From: Metellina segmentata
Taxonomy: Eukaryota; Arthropoda; Arachnida; Araneae; Tetragnathidae
Length of the DNA: 64,000 nucleotides
Assembly: GCA_947359465.1 (NCBI GenBank)
Contig: OX375883.1
Span: forward strand, 87,662,911-87,726,910
Direction of reading: 5' to 3'
This document shows, piece by piece, positions 46,570 to 56,974 of this stretch (the first letter of the stretch is position 1; every line of letters begins with the position of its first letter). The translations under genes and the position numbers were made by a program. The notes beneath the pieces are model-generated. The model did no database searches. It was not told where the DNA came from and worked only from the letters and a program-made list of their open reading frames with translations.

Positions 46570-47970
46570 TATGGCTTTCAATTCATTCATTCCAGAATCC
46601 CACACAAAGCCATTGAATTCACGTCAAAATTACGGTTTGTGTCTTCGACACAAGCACCCAATGGGTGAGATGTAGTAACCTGGTCACCGGTAATTTATCA
46701 CCAAACAAGGTAATCTTGGTGTTTTGATCCAGCTTTAAGATAATTAAGAAGCCCATTATATCCACAGAAGTGAAATGTAAGTAGATTAAGCACTGTTATT
46801 GAGAGGAGCTACAAAACATGTGACCAAAATATCGACTAGTAGTCACGTGATTGCTCTGTGAATAATGCACTTGGCTGATTTCGTATCGTATCCCCTCGTT
46901 TGGCGATATTACATCTTATGACAGGATAGGTATTTGAATAAGCATCTCTATAGGTAGATAGAGTATTTTAACTAACGTCACACTATAATCACACACACTA
47001 TAATAACAATATAATAATACAATCCTATGCAAAGGTAGGTGAGTTCATTTGGCGTACAACGAAATTTGGATTTATCGCGTTCTATGAATGGGGGGTTTGC
47101 GCTTGAGAATGATTTTGGAGCGAAATTTTCATTTATTTTCTTTACTTCTAATTGATTATTGTTGTATAACTCATTTTCATTTCCATATATAACAAATTAA
47201 ATCACCAAGATGGCCGCCATCTTCATTTGGTGAGAAAAATTACCTGTCGACAAAACATGCCCCGGATACTAACTACATCATAACCCCAACCAATTTAAAA
47301 AAATAGATTTTACTATAACATTGAAAAACAGAACACACATAAAACGAAACATAAAAGCAGTGAAACATTTTACCTAGGTTTTGTGAATCTAACAAATCAC
47401 ACTGGTTCGATGAAAATGATTGCATTTCTTAGAAAGATCCAAAGGTACTCGTCAGAAAATGTAATTTTGCTTTTCACGTGCTTCATCTTTGGAAATAGTT
47501 GTTCACAAATTCACGTACAAGAAAAGGAAAGTCATGAATGAGACGTAATTATTTTTCTCTCTGAAGATATGTCTTCGAGTCATGAAAAATATCGCCCAAA
47601 ATAGCAGATTTAAAGTTTATGATCTTGTGTGTCAACATTACTAGGCGTCCAGGGCCGTGGATTGGACATTCCTGATTTAGATCCATAAGTAAAGGTGTCT
47701 ATCGACTTACAGTACGCTCGTCAACCTTCTTGATGGTTGTCTCTAATAGGTATCTCGTCATTAGAAAAGCTGACCAGATCTTGTTGGGCGAGATATCTCG
47801 TTAATAGAAAAACTCACCTGGTCATTATCTAGACATAATTAAAAAGGGGCAATATCTTCATAATTCGGAATTAAATAGACAGTCTTTATGATGAGATATT
47901 TCGTCATTGGCAAACCGGATAATGATGGGGTTAAATAGTCAAATAAGAACACAGAAAAATAGATATTCGC
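46570..47970. other. CAP gene intron, no coding feature
   Basis: AT-rich intron. It contains the repeat 46827-46922 (similar to 39634-39722), a perfect 17-bp palindrome AAGATGGCCGCCATCTT at 47207-47223 (YY1/Pho-like), and a copy of the GAGATATCTCGTC repeat at 47725-47935. Confidence 0.45.
47725..47935 (+). repeat. Dispersed GAGATATCTCGTC repeat, copy 4
   Basis: CTTGATGGTTGTCTCTAATA, GGTATCTCGTCATTAG, GACCAGATCTTGTTGGGCGA and GATATCTCGTTAATAG follow the order of the 11080-11163 copy. A partial second unit follows at about 47810-47935. Confidence 0.6.
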
Positions 47971-47974
47971 TTAC

Positions 47975-48058
47975 CTGCTTTAACATGCAGTAGGCCTGGA
48001 TCTTGAAAAAAGTTGTAAGTTTTTATTTCTTCGTACCAATATTTCGTTACTTGTTGCG
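47975..48058 (-). CDS. CAP-superfamily (GAPR-1/GLIPR2-like) gene, exon 4
   Basis: An 84-bp exon with acceptor ACAG before CGCAACAAG and donor GCAG-GTAAGC. With the base left by exon 3 it reads AQQVTKYWYEEIKTYNFF and QDPGLLHVKA, then splits a glycine codon. WYEEIKTY is the CAP-domain WYxEIxxY motif, which supplies the second cavity glutamate (Glu86 in GAPR-1). Phase in and out is 1 and agrees with both neighbours. The introns on either side are about 3.6 and 5.2 kb and hold several transposons. Confidence 0.85.
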
Positions 48059-48457
48059 CTGTGGAAAAGAAGAAAAAGTAAGAGAACAAGAAACGAAACA
48101 ATCTATGAATCAGATACATTTTGTGTATAAAGCGGTACACGTGGAAGAAAAACGATAACACGCGGAAGAAAACGTGGAATATACACGGGGAAGAAAAATA
48201 AATTAAACTTTTATGTTTACTAGGTGTTCTTTAGGCATGAATACAAAGTAGCGCAATGGTATCATGAAATGCTTAGACAATAAGGAATATGCACTATGTC
48301 ATAAAACGTCCTAAAATGGTACTTTTTTTACAAATTCGATCATGAACAATCCGAAAATCAACTTTAAAAATCGCAAAAAAGTTTAATGTAAGCGCCATAA
48401 GCGATTAAAAAACGCGTTGAAGTCACGCACTCAGGACTGAAAACAGGGTGAAGCTTG

Positions 48458-49935
48458 GTGTGACGTCATAGTACATGAAATTTCTCGCTACATTCGCCGG
48501 CTGCATGTTATTTCAGGTTGCTTTCATTGATTTTACGCTGATTTTATTTTTTAAATAATTGTGTTGAATTATAGTCTTTACATTATTATTATTATACAGA
48601 TTTCTTCTTTAAAAATGACGACTGTAGAACAAGGCTTTGTAAAAGGCCAGTCGGATAATCTACCTAAATTGGATGCTATAGCCATGTTTTCTTTTTTGCG
48701 AAACCATCCAAATTTTATGGGAGTAGAAATGAAAGGCGTAAAAGCGAAGATTATTATAATATTTTGTACACCATATTTATTTTTAAAAAACATGTATTTT
48801 TTTATTGCTTTTAAGAGTAGTGCTATAATCAAAAAGTTGTACTTAAGAAAATAGAATATTAATAGTTGTTCTCTTTTCCTTAATAAGTAACACAATTCAT
48901 TCTGAAACAGATTTTTTTGTATAGATAATTAGAATAGTATATCAAATAAGAGCTTTATATTAGGAAAATAATTTCAAAGTAGATAAAAATTGTTGGGGTA
49001 TTAAAATAGTGAATTTTGAAAGCTAACTTAAAATTAATTTTCTACATTAATTTTTTAGCAACCTTATTTTTGTTAGTCAATGAACAATAATTTTTTAAAT
49101 ATATTTAAGCGATAAAACGTAATGCACTAAAAGATGATCCAAAAATAATATGTGTAGAGAAACTTATTGCGAGAATTGCAACTGCATTAAATATTGAACA
49201 CAACATTTGGTAGTCCAACATTTTAAACCACGAAGAAGGTAGTGTGATAATTTGATTAAAATTGCAAGAATTTGAATTCTATAATACTTATCATTCAGTT
49301 TAAAAAAGAAATATGACACAGTTTTACCAACTGCAAATTAATTATCATGAATATAATAATTCAATGTTTATTGATGTTAGCTCTCTGTATATTTTTAAAA
49401 CCAGTTTTGATTTATAAATATATATAGTATTCCTATATATATTTATGAAATTATTTTTCATGAAACAAGAAATTCTGCATTATGAGTGACTTGATACCGA
49501 AAGAACATTTTTTCGTTTTAGCAAAAACACAAGTAGTTATCCACAAGATTAAATCACACAATTCTTAATTAAAAATACAAATAATTTTTGGTATTTCAAA
49601 CTTACCAAAAATGATCTTCACAGCAATGCAAGCAAGAAGTAGAACACAGATTTTTGTTTTTCTTTTAATCTCTTTTCATAACGCTGCACCATCTTTTACG
49701 AACTTGTTCATATTTTGGTACAACAAAAAAAAATACTTTTTTGGTGTTTTAATCGTTGAATTATGACACAAACGGAACAATACAATATTTGTAATTCTTC
49801 TTTTTAACTATTTTCGAACCTTCGATTGCTGAATTAATCAAAAATCTGTAAATATATGACTACTAAAAATATACCCATGGAGATAACACAGTTCAAGGAA
49901 CGCTTGATGGGAAAATCATGTACTATGACGTCACA
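48458..49935 (+). mobile_element. Unclassified element with CRE-containing inverted repeats
   Basis: TGTGACGTCATAGTACATGA at 48458-48477 recurs as its exact complement near 49916-49935, and further TGACGTCAC copies lie just outside the right end (about 49973). Between them the plus strand has a coding-like block (about 48615-48745) reading TTVEQGFVKGQSDNLPKLDA and FLRNHPNFMGVEMKGVKAK. A second block before a stop (about 49111-49213) reads RNALKDDPKIICVEKLIARI and ATALNIEHNIW. The (V/F)xGxSDNLP then VxAxElxGxKA pattern is, from memory, found at the start of repeat-encoded SWIM/YqaJ-type arthropod proteins; this assignment is tentative. It sits in the intron between CAP exons 3 and 4. Confidence 0.45.
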
Positions 49936-49999
49936 GGCAAAAATCGTCAGCGACTGCAGTTTTTCGTTAAAAGTGACGTCACAGCAATTTGAAAAGTGT

Positions 50000-51075
50000 T
50001 TTAAATACAATTAATGTCGTCAGATTGCAGTTTAAGTGGCATTTTTCTACGTAGTTTTTCGTACTCTTTCATTTTAAAATGAATTTGAAAATCATGCATA
50101 TTGTCCATTATGGCCCTTCTACAAAAATAACATAAATATGTTATACTGTATATCACAATTCGATCATAAGCAAAGCCACCAGATTGGAGCAAAAAGAGTC
50201 GGCTAATTAAGCGAATTAACGATGTTACCCAACATATAGTATTGTACTAGTGACTAACAAGATTACAAGACCAACAAAATGGAAAACATTTGAAAGCACA
50301 TTTATTTTGAATTTCTTGGAGAAGGGATGAAATGAGATCAAAAGAAATCCAAGTCAGTCCGTATCTGGATATGAGACATCGCAAGAATTATCGAAAGGAT
50401 TCTTTAGTTTTGGTACAACAAACATAAGGATATTTTGGAGAAAAATGTCACAAAAAAGAACTGCTGGCCAAAATAGGGTAAGATATTTTTCAGGTATCAA
50501 ATGCTGAGATCCCCAATCATACTTTGAAGAATAACTTCTCAAAAGAGCTTTTAAAGACGAATTCCATGAAAACATGGTGAGACAACATCTCAGGGCTTCC
50601 TAATTAATCAAGGAAGAGAGTTGAATTCCAACTTGCTACTGGTCACAACTGCCTTGATAAACACCAGCGTCGCATATCCTATTTTAAACAGTCAATTTTG
50701 CAAGCCCGGCTATCTCCAGCAGGATATGGAGCTTGCATACCTACTTTCTACATCAATGAGGGAGAGGTACTGGGAAGCGTATGACAGAATGGGTCCAAAG
50801 ACTTTTTGTTCTGTTGTTTGGCTTCAGCCAGTATTCTGTAATAATTACACGGCCGTTACGAATAAATGGAAAAAGCAAAGAGATTTTATTGTTCACATTT
50901 ACTAGTCCCATCATCTGAGGAGGTTTTGTAATTACATTTCCCGGGCCGATCTAACGTGCCAGTCCGTCACAGGAAGCAGAATCGGGTTAATTAACCCTTT
51001 GAGCGTCATGCGGAATATAGTGTTACGTTTGCCTCACAACACATAAAAAAAAGACTAAACAACCACACGTTTCTA
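50000..51075. other. CAP gene intron, no recognised feature
   Basis: AT-rich. A 94-codon plus-strand frame at 50621-50905 has no family resemblance I can name and is probably chance. Confidence 0.35.
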
Positions 51076-51079
51076 AGGA

Positions 51080-51525
51080 ATCTGGATTATTTAAACCTTA
51101 AGAAATATCCCCTATTGGTCCTTTCATAGGAATAATCATTCGGAAAGATTATATTGGCCCATTCTGTAGAATAGAATCATTTGGAATAATTCCAGTGCTC
51201 TTCCTTCAAAATAGAATAGTTTAGAAATATTTTATTGGTCCTTACTTCAGAATAGAATCATTTTAAAAGGTTATATTGGCCCTTCAGAACATAATCCTTC
51301 GGAAATGTTCTAGTGCTATTTCTTTTGAATAGAATCCATTGGGAAAATTCTAGTACTTTTTCTTCAGAATATAATCCTTTGGAAAAGCTCTAGTGTTCTA
51401 TCGTTAGAGTAGAATCTTTTGGAGAGATTCTATCAATAATTCCTTTAGAGTGGAATTATTTGGAAATATTCTCTCCATTAATCCTTTCTTTATAATACAA
51501 TCCTTTGGTAGGATTCTATTGGTGT
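51080..51525. repeat. Degenerate tandem repeat, period about 40 bp
   Basis: Ten or so units follow AGAATAGAATCCTTTGGAAA, then a GATTCTATTGGTCCTTCCTT-like half, with spacing 36-41 bp. The array ends about 100 bp from CAP exon 3. A related block lies on the other side of that exon at 52225-52450. Confidence 0.8.
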
Positions 51526-51623
51526 GGAGAAGGTCACAATTAATTAGAAGTCATTCAGAGGGAGGACTGTAGGTGGCAAAGTGTAATTATGGATGTGAAC
51601 CCCTCAGAAAGTTAATAACTCAC

Positions 51624-51753
51624 CTGTGATGTCAAATTCAGGAATGTATGACCACTTGCAGAACAGATTTTCTCCGATATCGCGGAGGTTCCTGTGACTA
51701 AACGTGTTCGTGTGAGCAAGATTGTTGGCCCAGAATTGAGCTTGGCTGCAGAG
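51624..51753 (-). CDS. CAP-superfamily (GAPR-1/GLIPR2-like) gene, exon 3
   Basis: A 130-bp exon with acceptor TTCTTTTCCAG and donor ACAG-GTGAGT. It reads LCSQAQFWANNLAHTNTFSH, RNLRDIGENLFCKWSYIPEF and DIT plus one base. It carries the CAP elements AQxWAxxLA, the FSH histidine (His54 of GAPR-1) and the GENL glutamate (Glu65). It joins exon 2 in phase 0 exactly where family members read LxLNxxLxxxAQxWA. The surrounding intron ends contain 40-bp repeats. Confidence 0.9.
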
Positions 51754-52224
51754 CTGGAAAAGAAATTACATGGTTGAAATCCTGTTTTGCACTTTTCTTT
51801 AAAACAGAATACGAAAATAAACTGGCTGAAGTTGCACTACATGACAGCATTTTGGAAAGAGGAGAGAGGGGGCTAGACTGAGCCATCAGAAAAAAATTTC
51901 TGAATACGAGGGCGCAGCAGTAGCAAATTCATTGAACAAAACAAAATTGTCCAGAAGCTATGCCAAAGCAAAAATCAAAAACTGGATTATTGCAGAATGG
52001 CAAATAGAATGAGAAGGAAGAGTGACTGTATGGAAAACTTTCACAGCACTTCCTAACATTGAGTTTAAAACTAGCGGTTGATCTTGAGCAGAAATTCTGC
52101 TCTTAAGCGACCATATGTTGGACTCTTCCCTGATTATATAACTCACTTTAATCCTCTAAGTACCACGAGAATTTCGTGTAGCGTAGTAATGTCATTCCTC
52201 TCATGACTTAATAACCCAATCTAT

Positions 52225-52450
52225 AAGTGAAAGACTATATTGCTCTTTTCCTTGGAAGTGAATACTTTGGAGGGATCCTAGTGGCCCTTCCTTCAGAAGA
52301 TAATCCTTTGGAAAGGTTTTGATGCTATTTTCCTTAGAATAGAATCTTTTACCCCTTAGAAAGATTTTATCCCTTTTCCCCTTAGAATCGAATCCGTTGG
52401 AAATATTCTATTGTTCATTTCATTAGAATACAATAGTTAGAAAGATTGTG
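52225..52450. repeat. Degenerate tandem repeat, period about 40-50 bp
   Basis: The same units as at 51080-51525 (TTAGAATAGAATCTTTT, TTGGAAATATTCTATTG), about five copies. The two blocks bracket CAP exon 3 with 700 bp between them. Confidence 0.65.
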
Positions 52451-52719
52451 ATCCCCTCAGAGGGTTAAAAGTACGAAAAATACTTCCCCTATATCTCTTA
52501 AAATCTAAAAAATTATCCCTTATTAGACGATTTTTGTCAGTAAGAAAAAAGAAGAGCCTGTAACCAAGTTACAGAAGTTGCCGAGGCTCTGATGAGACCG
52601 ATGGTTTGAAAGGTTCGTGAGACGGTCTGCTTGGTTTGATCTGTTTTCATTTCTTCGGCCATGCTTATCCTAAAATTGTTCGAATCTAAATACGAGGACG
52701 TGGACTGGTGTTTCTTAGA

Positions 52720-53058
52720 TCTTTCTATATAAAAAAGGACGTGTGTTGTATACATTATCTAAATAAATCTACACCGTTTGACCAATCCACACCAAATTTG
52801 GTTCACATACTTTAGAACACTGCGGAAAACAGGTAATTTCTTCCCTGTCCTCAGACCAATCTGTAGCCATAAAAATTGGCACACAGGTAGTCCTAAAAGT
52901 GCCTATCGAAGCCCCAATTTTAAAATCTAAAGTTTGTTTTCCTGCAATAAATGGAGATGTACAAGGACACACGTTCTACAGGGTTTGTATATTTGAGTTA
53001 ACACAGGAAAATGTCGAGGTCATATTTGAAACCCGAGCAACGTCGGTTATTCAGCTAA
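52720..53058 (+). mobile_element. Helitron-like non-autonomous element
   Basis: It starts TCTTTCTATATAAAAAAGG after an A and ends with a short imperfect hairpin (CCCGAGCAACGTCGGT), then TATTCAG and CTAA followed by T. A TC start, a CTRR end and insertion between A and T are Helitron features. The body (GACCAATCCACACCAAATTT, GAAGCCCCAATTTT) matches the element at 57740-58173. Confidence 0.7.
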
Positions 53059-53366
53059 TCTTTTTAAAGTAAAATGGTTTTGATAAGAGAGAACAGCAAG
53101 TGAAACACCGTTTTTTGAGAAATAATCGATTCTATTTCTGAACATAGTCAACATTGAGTACTTCACACGTGGTCCATCGAGTCTCCAAGATTTTTTTAGA
53201 GTCAGAAAAATGGCTCTTGTCAAAGGCTGTAAAATATGCATTGAAGATGGAGTTGACATTCTTATTCAGGGCGAATTTCTTCCCACACAGTAAATTTTCA
53301 CGTTTGGGAACAAGAAATCAAACAAGGGCCAATCCAGAGAATTTTATACAGAAATTAAAAATCTTA

Positions 53367-53817
53367 GGCCCGGTGTACACATCCGGGTTTTCAACGTGCG
53401 GTTCCACTGCGGCGCCGAAGCCCAACTATGCACACATAACCGTGAAATGACGCACGAACTCATTTCGCACCATTTGCGATAAATATTCTATCGAAGAAAA
53501 CGTGTTTATTTCGCTTATTTGGCGTAAAAAAAAAGTATATTTTGAAACAAACGTTAGTGGTTACAACCATTTATTAATTATTATTTATATTCCATTTATT
53601 TATGAAAACAAGGTACTTCAGAACGGAGACTCATATGCGGCAACCGTGCGGCGCCGTGGGAAACTGCTTTACAAATTGCACGCAAGTTGGACGTGCGTCG
53701 CCCCAGCGGCGCTGGAGGCATGTGTGCACTGCTCCATTGGATCTAATGTATCTCAGACCGCACTTGCGTTGCGGCAGCGGCGCCGCACGTTGAAAAACCG
53801 GATGTGCGCACCAGGCC
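53367..53817 (+). mobile_element. PIF/Harbinger-like MITE, complete, TTA target duplication
   Basis: GGCCCGGTGTACACATCCGG at the left pairs with the right-end complement of GGCCTGGTGCGCACATCCGG. Perfect TTA copies flank it (53364-53366 and 53818-53820), as for PIF/Harbinger elements. It is 451 bp and non-coding, with GC-rich ends and an AT-rich centre. Partial or inverted copies lie at 1-195, 4874-5432 and 54801-54967. Confidence 0.85.
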
Positions 53818-54705
53818 TTAAATCCTGTTTCCGTCCACTTTTTTGAATAAAAATGTTTTATCACTGCACGGAACTCATTCTCTCCGTTTTTGTGGTATAA
53901 CTGGTACAATACTCGCTTCAAACGTCTGTAGAACACGAACACAAAGTTCTAGCTGAATATTGGTATGAGTAAGTTTTTAAAGAGTGACGCCTGCCACATC
54001 GACATTATAATGAAATAGACGAATCCTGTGCCAGCAGCTTCGTGTTATTTCTTCCAGTAGCTCGGTTTGAAGATCTGTCTCGTGGTTGTAGCAAAAGCAT
54101 GAATCCTAAACTATTGATTGGTTAAAGTGATTATCCAACGTCATCAAAAACACTAGTCTGCGATTTGACAGCCAATTGGCTGAATCGATTCATATGTTCG
54201 CGTGTTTTATCCTTCAGAGATCTTACGACACCGACTCCACCCACATGCTCTGGCTATATCATTAGAAGGTCAGTTATGAAGTTATCACATTAATTGGAGC
54301 GGCATCTCACAGAAATAGATCAAACTTATCCAACGAAACGTATCAAACTTATCAAGCAAGTGGACAGCTAATATATCAGGAACGGTCCTGTCGAAGAATT
54401 TTAGTACGGTATTAGAGGTACATTATACGGACAAAAGTATTTGGATACTACAGAAATTCGGAGGAGGATCCATCTTATTGTGGAGTTGTTTCTCCTGGTT
54501 AGGACTCGGCACATTGCTTTATATACCTGGTACCACGAACGCTGACATGTATCTCGACGTTCAGGATCATTCGGTCTTGTCTACACTATGGCAATACTGC
54601 GGCGAGGATGGTTGTTTCTTCCAACAGGATCGAATTCCATGTCATTCTGCAAAATGTGTGCTCGACTGGATTCCTGAAAATGAGGTGAATTTGCTCGACT
54701 GACCA

Positions 54706-55129
54706 TTTTTTTGCTGGTTCACAACTGTATTATTAAATGCGCTTAAGCTTATTATTTTTTGTGAAAAGTTTTTCAAAAATATACTTTTTAAAATTTATTT
54801 CACGCCATTTGCGATAAAAATTCTATCGAAGAAAACGTGTTTATTTCGCTTATTTGACGTAAAAAAAAAGTATATTTTGAAACAAACGTTAGTGGTTACA
54901 ATCATTTATTAATTATTATTTATATTCCATTTATTTATGAAAACAAGGTACTTCAGAACGGAGACTCAAAACTTCTCAAATTTGTTTTCAAGCTTTCATT
55001 TTATATCCATCGTTTAAAGGAAAAGATTTTGGAAATAATTCTTTCTTTGACGATTTTCGAAGTGTGCCGGAAAAAAAAAAAAGGCCAAGGCCGTTGCCAC
55101 CGCTTATAAACGTAGAGTGTAGCTGTACC
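54706..55129 (+). mobile_element. Truncated 8-bp-TSD MITE nested in the Tc1-like relic
   Basis: Only the right part of the family (TGCTGGTTCACAACTGTATT onward to AAACGTAGAGTGTAGCTGT and ACC) is present. It is interrupted at 54801-54967 by an internal piece of the Harbinger-like MITE. Confidence 0.7.
54801..54967 (+). repeat. Internal fragment of the Harbinger-like MITE
   Basis: Almost identical to the AT-rich centre of 53367-53817 (CACGCCATTTGCGATAAAAA to CTTCAGAACGGAGACTC) but without either terminal repeat. It therefore did not arrive by normal transposition, or lost both GC-rich ends. Confidence 0.75.
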
Positions 55130-55248
55130 AGAATAATAAAGCATTTTTCTGATAAACATGCAATGTCCAAATACTTTTGTCCATATAGTGTACTATATCA
55201 AATGACGTGTGGATTAGAAAAGCAAATGAGAATGCAGGAATGCAATAC

Positions 55249-55395
55249 TTGGCCATTGAGCTTGAGGGGCGGGACGTCGTGCTTCTGCCGGAATATGTTG
55301 TGCCAGTCCAAGCAATCCACCACGAAATCCGACTCCGAGTAGTTAGGCTGCTCTCCGCTGTTGCCTTTGATGTAAATGTGCCTACCAAGGATGAT
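55249..55395 (-). CDS. CAP-superfamily (GAPR-1/GLIPR2-like) gene, exon 2
   Basis: A 147-bp exon (49 codons, phase 0 at both ends) between acceptor CTGTGCCCTTAG and donor GGCCAA-GTATTG. It reads IILGRHIYIKGNSGEQPNYS, ESDFVVDCLDWHNIFRQKHD and VPPLKLNGQ. CLxxHNxxRxxHxVPPLxLN is the conserved start of the CAP domain, so this exon is required to complete it. The donor has a weak fourth base (GTAT) but the phase match to exons 1 and 3 is exact. The residues before ESDFV are not part of the CAP fold. The exon lies only 56 bp from a Tc1-like relic. Confidence 0.85.
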
Positions 55396-55399
55396 CTAA

Positions 55400-55835
55400 G
55401 GGCACAGAGGTACATAAATATATCAGGATCTGATTTCGATTTGACGCGGACCCGATACAAAACTTAGTATGCAGAGTTAAACCGCGGTCAAATAGGAAGC
55501 AAGCGCAAAGCATTACGACCAATCAGCGTTTTCAACGTTTGCGTCGGCATATCTAGTTGGTCTGCGCGTGTCGCTTTGTACCATGCGCCTGCTATTTGAC
55601 TACGGCTTTATAGAAAGGACTTATTACCTACGGAACGCCCGCAGCAAATCAGCCTACCTCCATATCGAAAGAGAATAAAATACTGGAGTTTCTTATATAC
55701 TGGAACTTCATAAAAAATACTGCAACTATTTAAAAGGGTTGTAAAAAATGTTACATTTAGTTTAAAGGGTCTGAATACATAAAAGTTCCGAGAGATAAAT
55801 TTAAAATTAGTGTTTGGATATGATTTTATGATAAA
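55400..55835. other. CAP gene intron 1, no recognised feature
   Basis: Sequence of mixed composition without recognisable repeats; the plus-strand frame across exon 2 is antisense to it. Confidence 0.4.
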
Positions 55836-55839
55836 GGTA

Positions 55840-56255
55840 GGTAGATATTTTAATTAACGTCGTACTGCAGCAACACAACAGGCTCTTGAAAATGGTCCGG
55901 GATCAATCTCCCAAGGAAAGGATACGAAGACAACACGTAATTTTGAACCGCGGTCAGATGATGAGACAACACCTGATCTGGCTCCCCATTCTCCAAACGT
56001 GACATCTCCAAACTTCCAACGTGAGAACATTTGAGGCCACGACAGATTTAACGTGCACCAGCCCCTTTTTTATGATGAAAGAATCATATTTAGCCAAGTT
56101 ACGCTAAACAACATCAAGTAAATAGACATACACACAAGGAAAGTCTTACAGACGCAGAAGAGGGAAATACACTCAAGTAGAAATCGAACCTGGGCCACCT
56201 ACAATTCGCTGGTTGCTAGCGCAGCGAAGAAACAAATTGAGCCACGGCGATCCCA
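55840..56255 (-). repeat. SINE body with the third type of tRNA-like head
   Basis: The shared body and tail (55840-56070, complement of TGGAAGTTTGGAGA with a small internal duplication) is linked through a roughly 100-bp segment to a head at 56165-56255. The complement of that head reads GCCGTGGCTCAATTTGTTTC, GCTAGCAACCAGCGAATTGT and GGTTCGATTTC. The head is like the one at 6115-6190, whose own body is different. Confidence 0.65.
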
Positions 56256-56974
56256 TAACATTAGGGGTAATCGATTACTACACCAACATGATCTATTTAT
56301 GCTCCAATAAAAAAATAACAGCAAGTCACAAGCAAAGATAGTGCTAATCATGACTTACCCAACAGAGAACATCGACACAATCAAACAATAGTGCCACATG
56401 GCAAATGCTATCACTCCGCAACTAAAATAATTGAACTTCCACCCTTATTCAAATCTTACCAGTGCCAATAGCACTTACATTGTAAATAATTATATAATAA
56501 GCCCCCCTCCCCGAAAAGAATTTATTTTTTTCTATTCTCATGTATACTTTGTCCAACCCCTGTATGTATAACGGCAATCTTCATCATGAGGAGCTACTAC
56601 AATGAACACAGATAAAGGGTGATTACACCTGCCCCCCGTTCGGCAATAGGTGGCATCACTCCTCATGACAATAGACTAAAGCTCAATTTGACAATCAAAC
56701 TGCAGTAAAACATATAAGTCAAAAACCATGCTCCTAGAGCAGAAGAGCACGGCCAAAAATTCGCCTGAAGCTGTCCTGTTCCATTACGATGGGCTCAAAC
56801 CACTCTTTCCGCAGCGTGTCCATCACAAACCACTTTTACCTGTCCTATTGGACGGGGGGTAAGGGGGACACCTGCGGTGTCCAAGTCCAAGTTCCAATAA
56901 AATGGTGATAACAAAAAAGCGATTCTCTAGATGCTATGAAACAATGGAAATCAATTCGTATTGGTATATTTTTA

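Larger units (their letters stand above)
54419..55192 (+). mobile_element. Tc1-like deletion derivative split by other MITEs
   Basis: The left part (54419-54705) carries the ACGGACAAAAGTATTTGGAT end and codes for NADMYLDVQDHSVLSTLWQY and FFQQDRIPCHSAKCVLDW. The right part (55130-55192) carries the end ATACTTTTGTCCATATAGTG. Between them lies a truncated copy of the 8-bp-TSD MITE, itself interrupted. The segment between LLD and the 3' end of the transposase has been lost. The right end is 56 bp from CAP exon 2. Confidence 0.75.

Noticed and set aside
48561..48854. A 97-codon single-exon gene
   Set aside because: Only the middle section looks coding; it lies inside paired inverted repeats and the frame ends are AT-rich, so I treat it as part of a mobile element.
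50621..50905. A 94-codon open frame starting with a signal-peptide-like stretch
   Set aside because: No family motif, no splice or promoter support, and it is on the strand opposite to the CAP gene within its intron. Chance is more likely.
55207..55467. An 86-codon plus-strand frame that looks protein-like
   Set aside because: It is antisense to CAP exon 2, whose minus-strand reading has clear CAP motifs and phase-correct splice sites.
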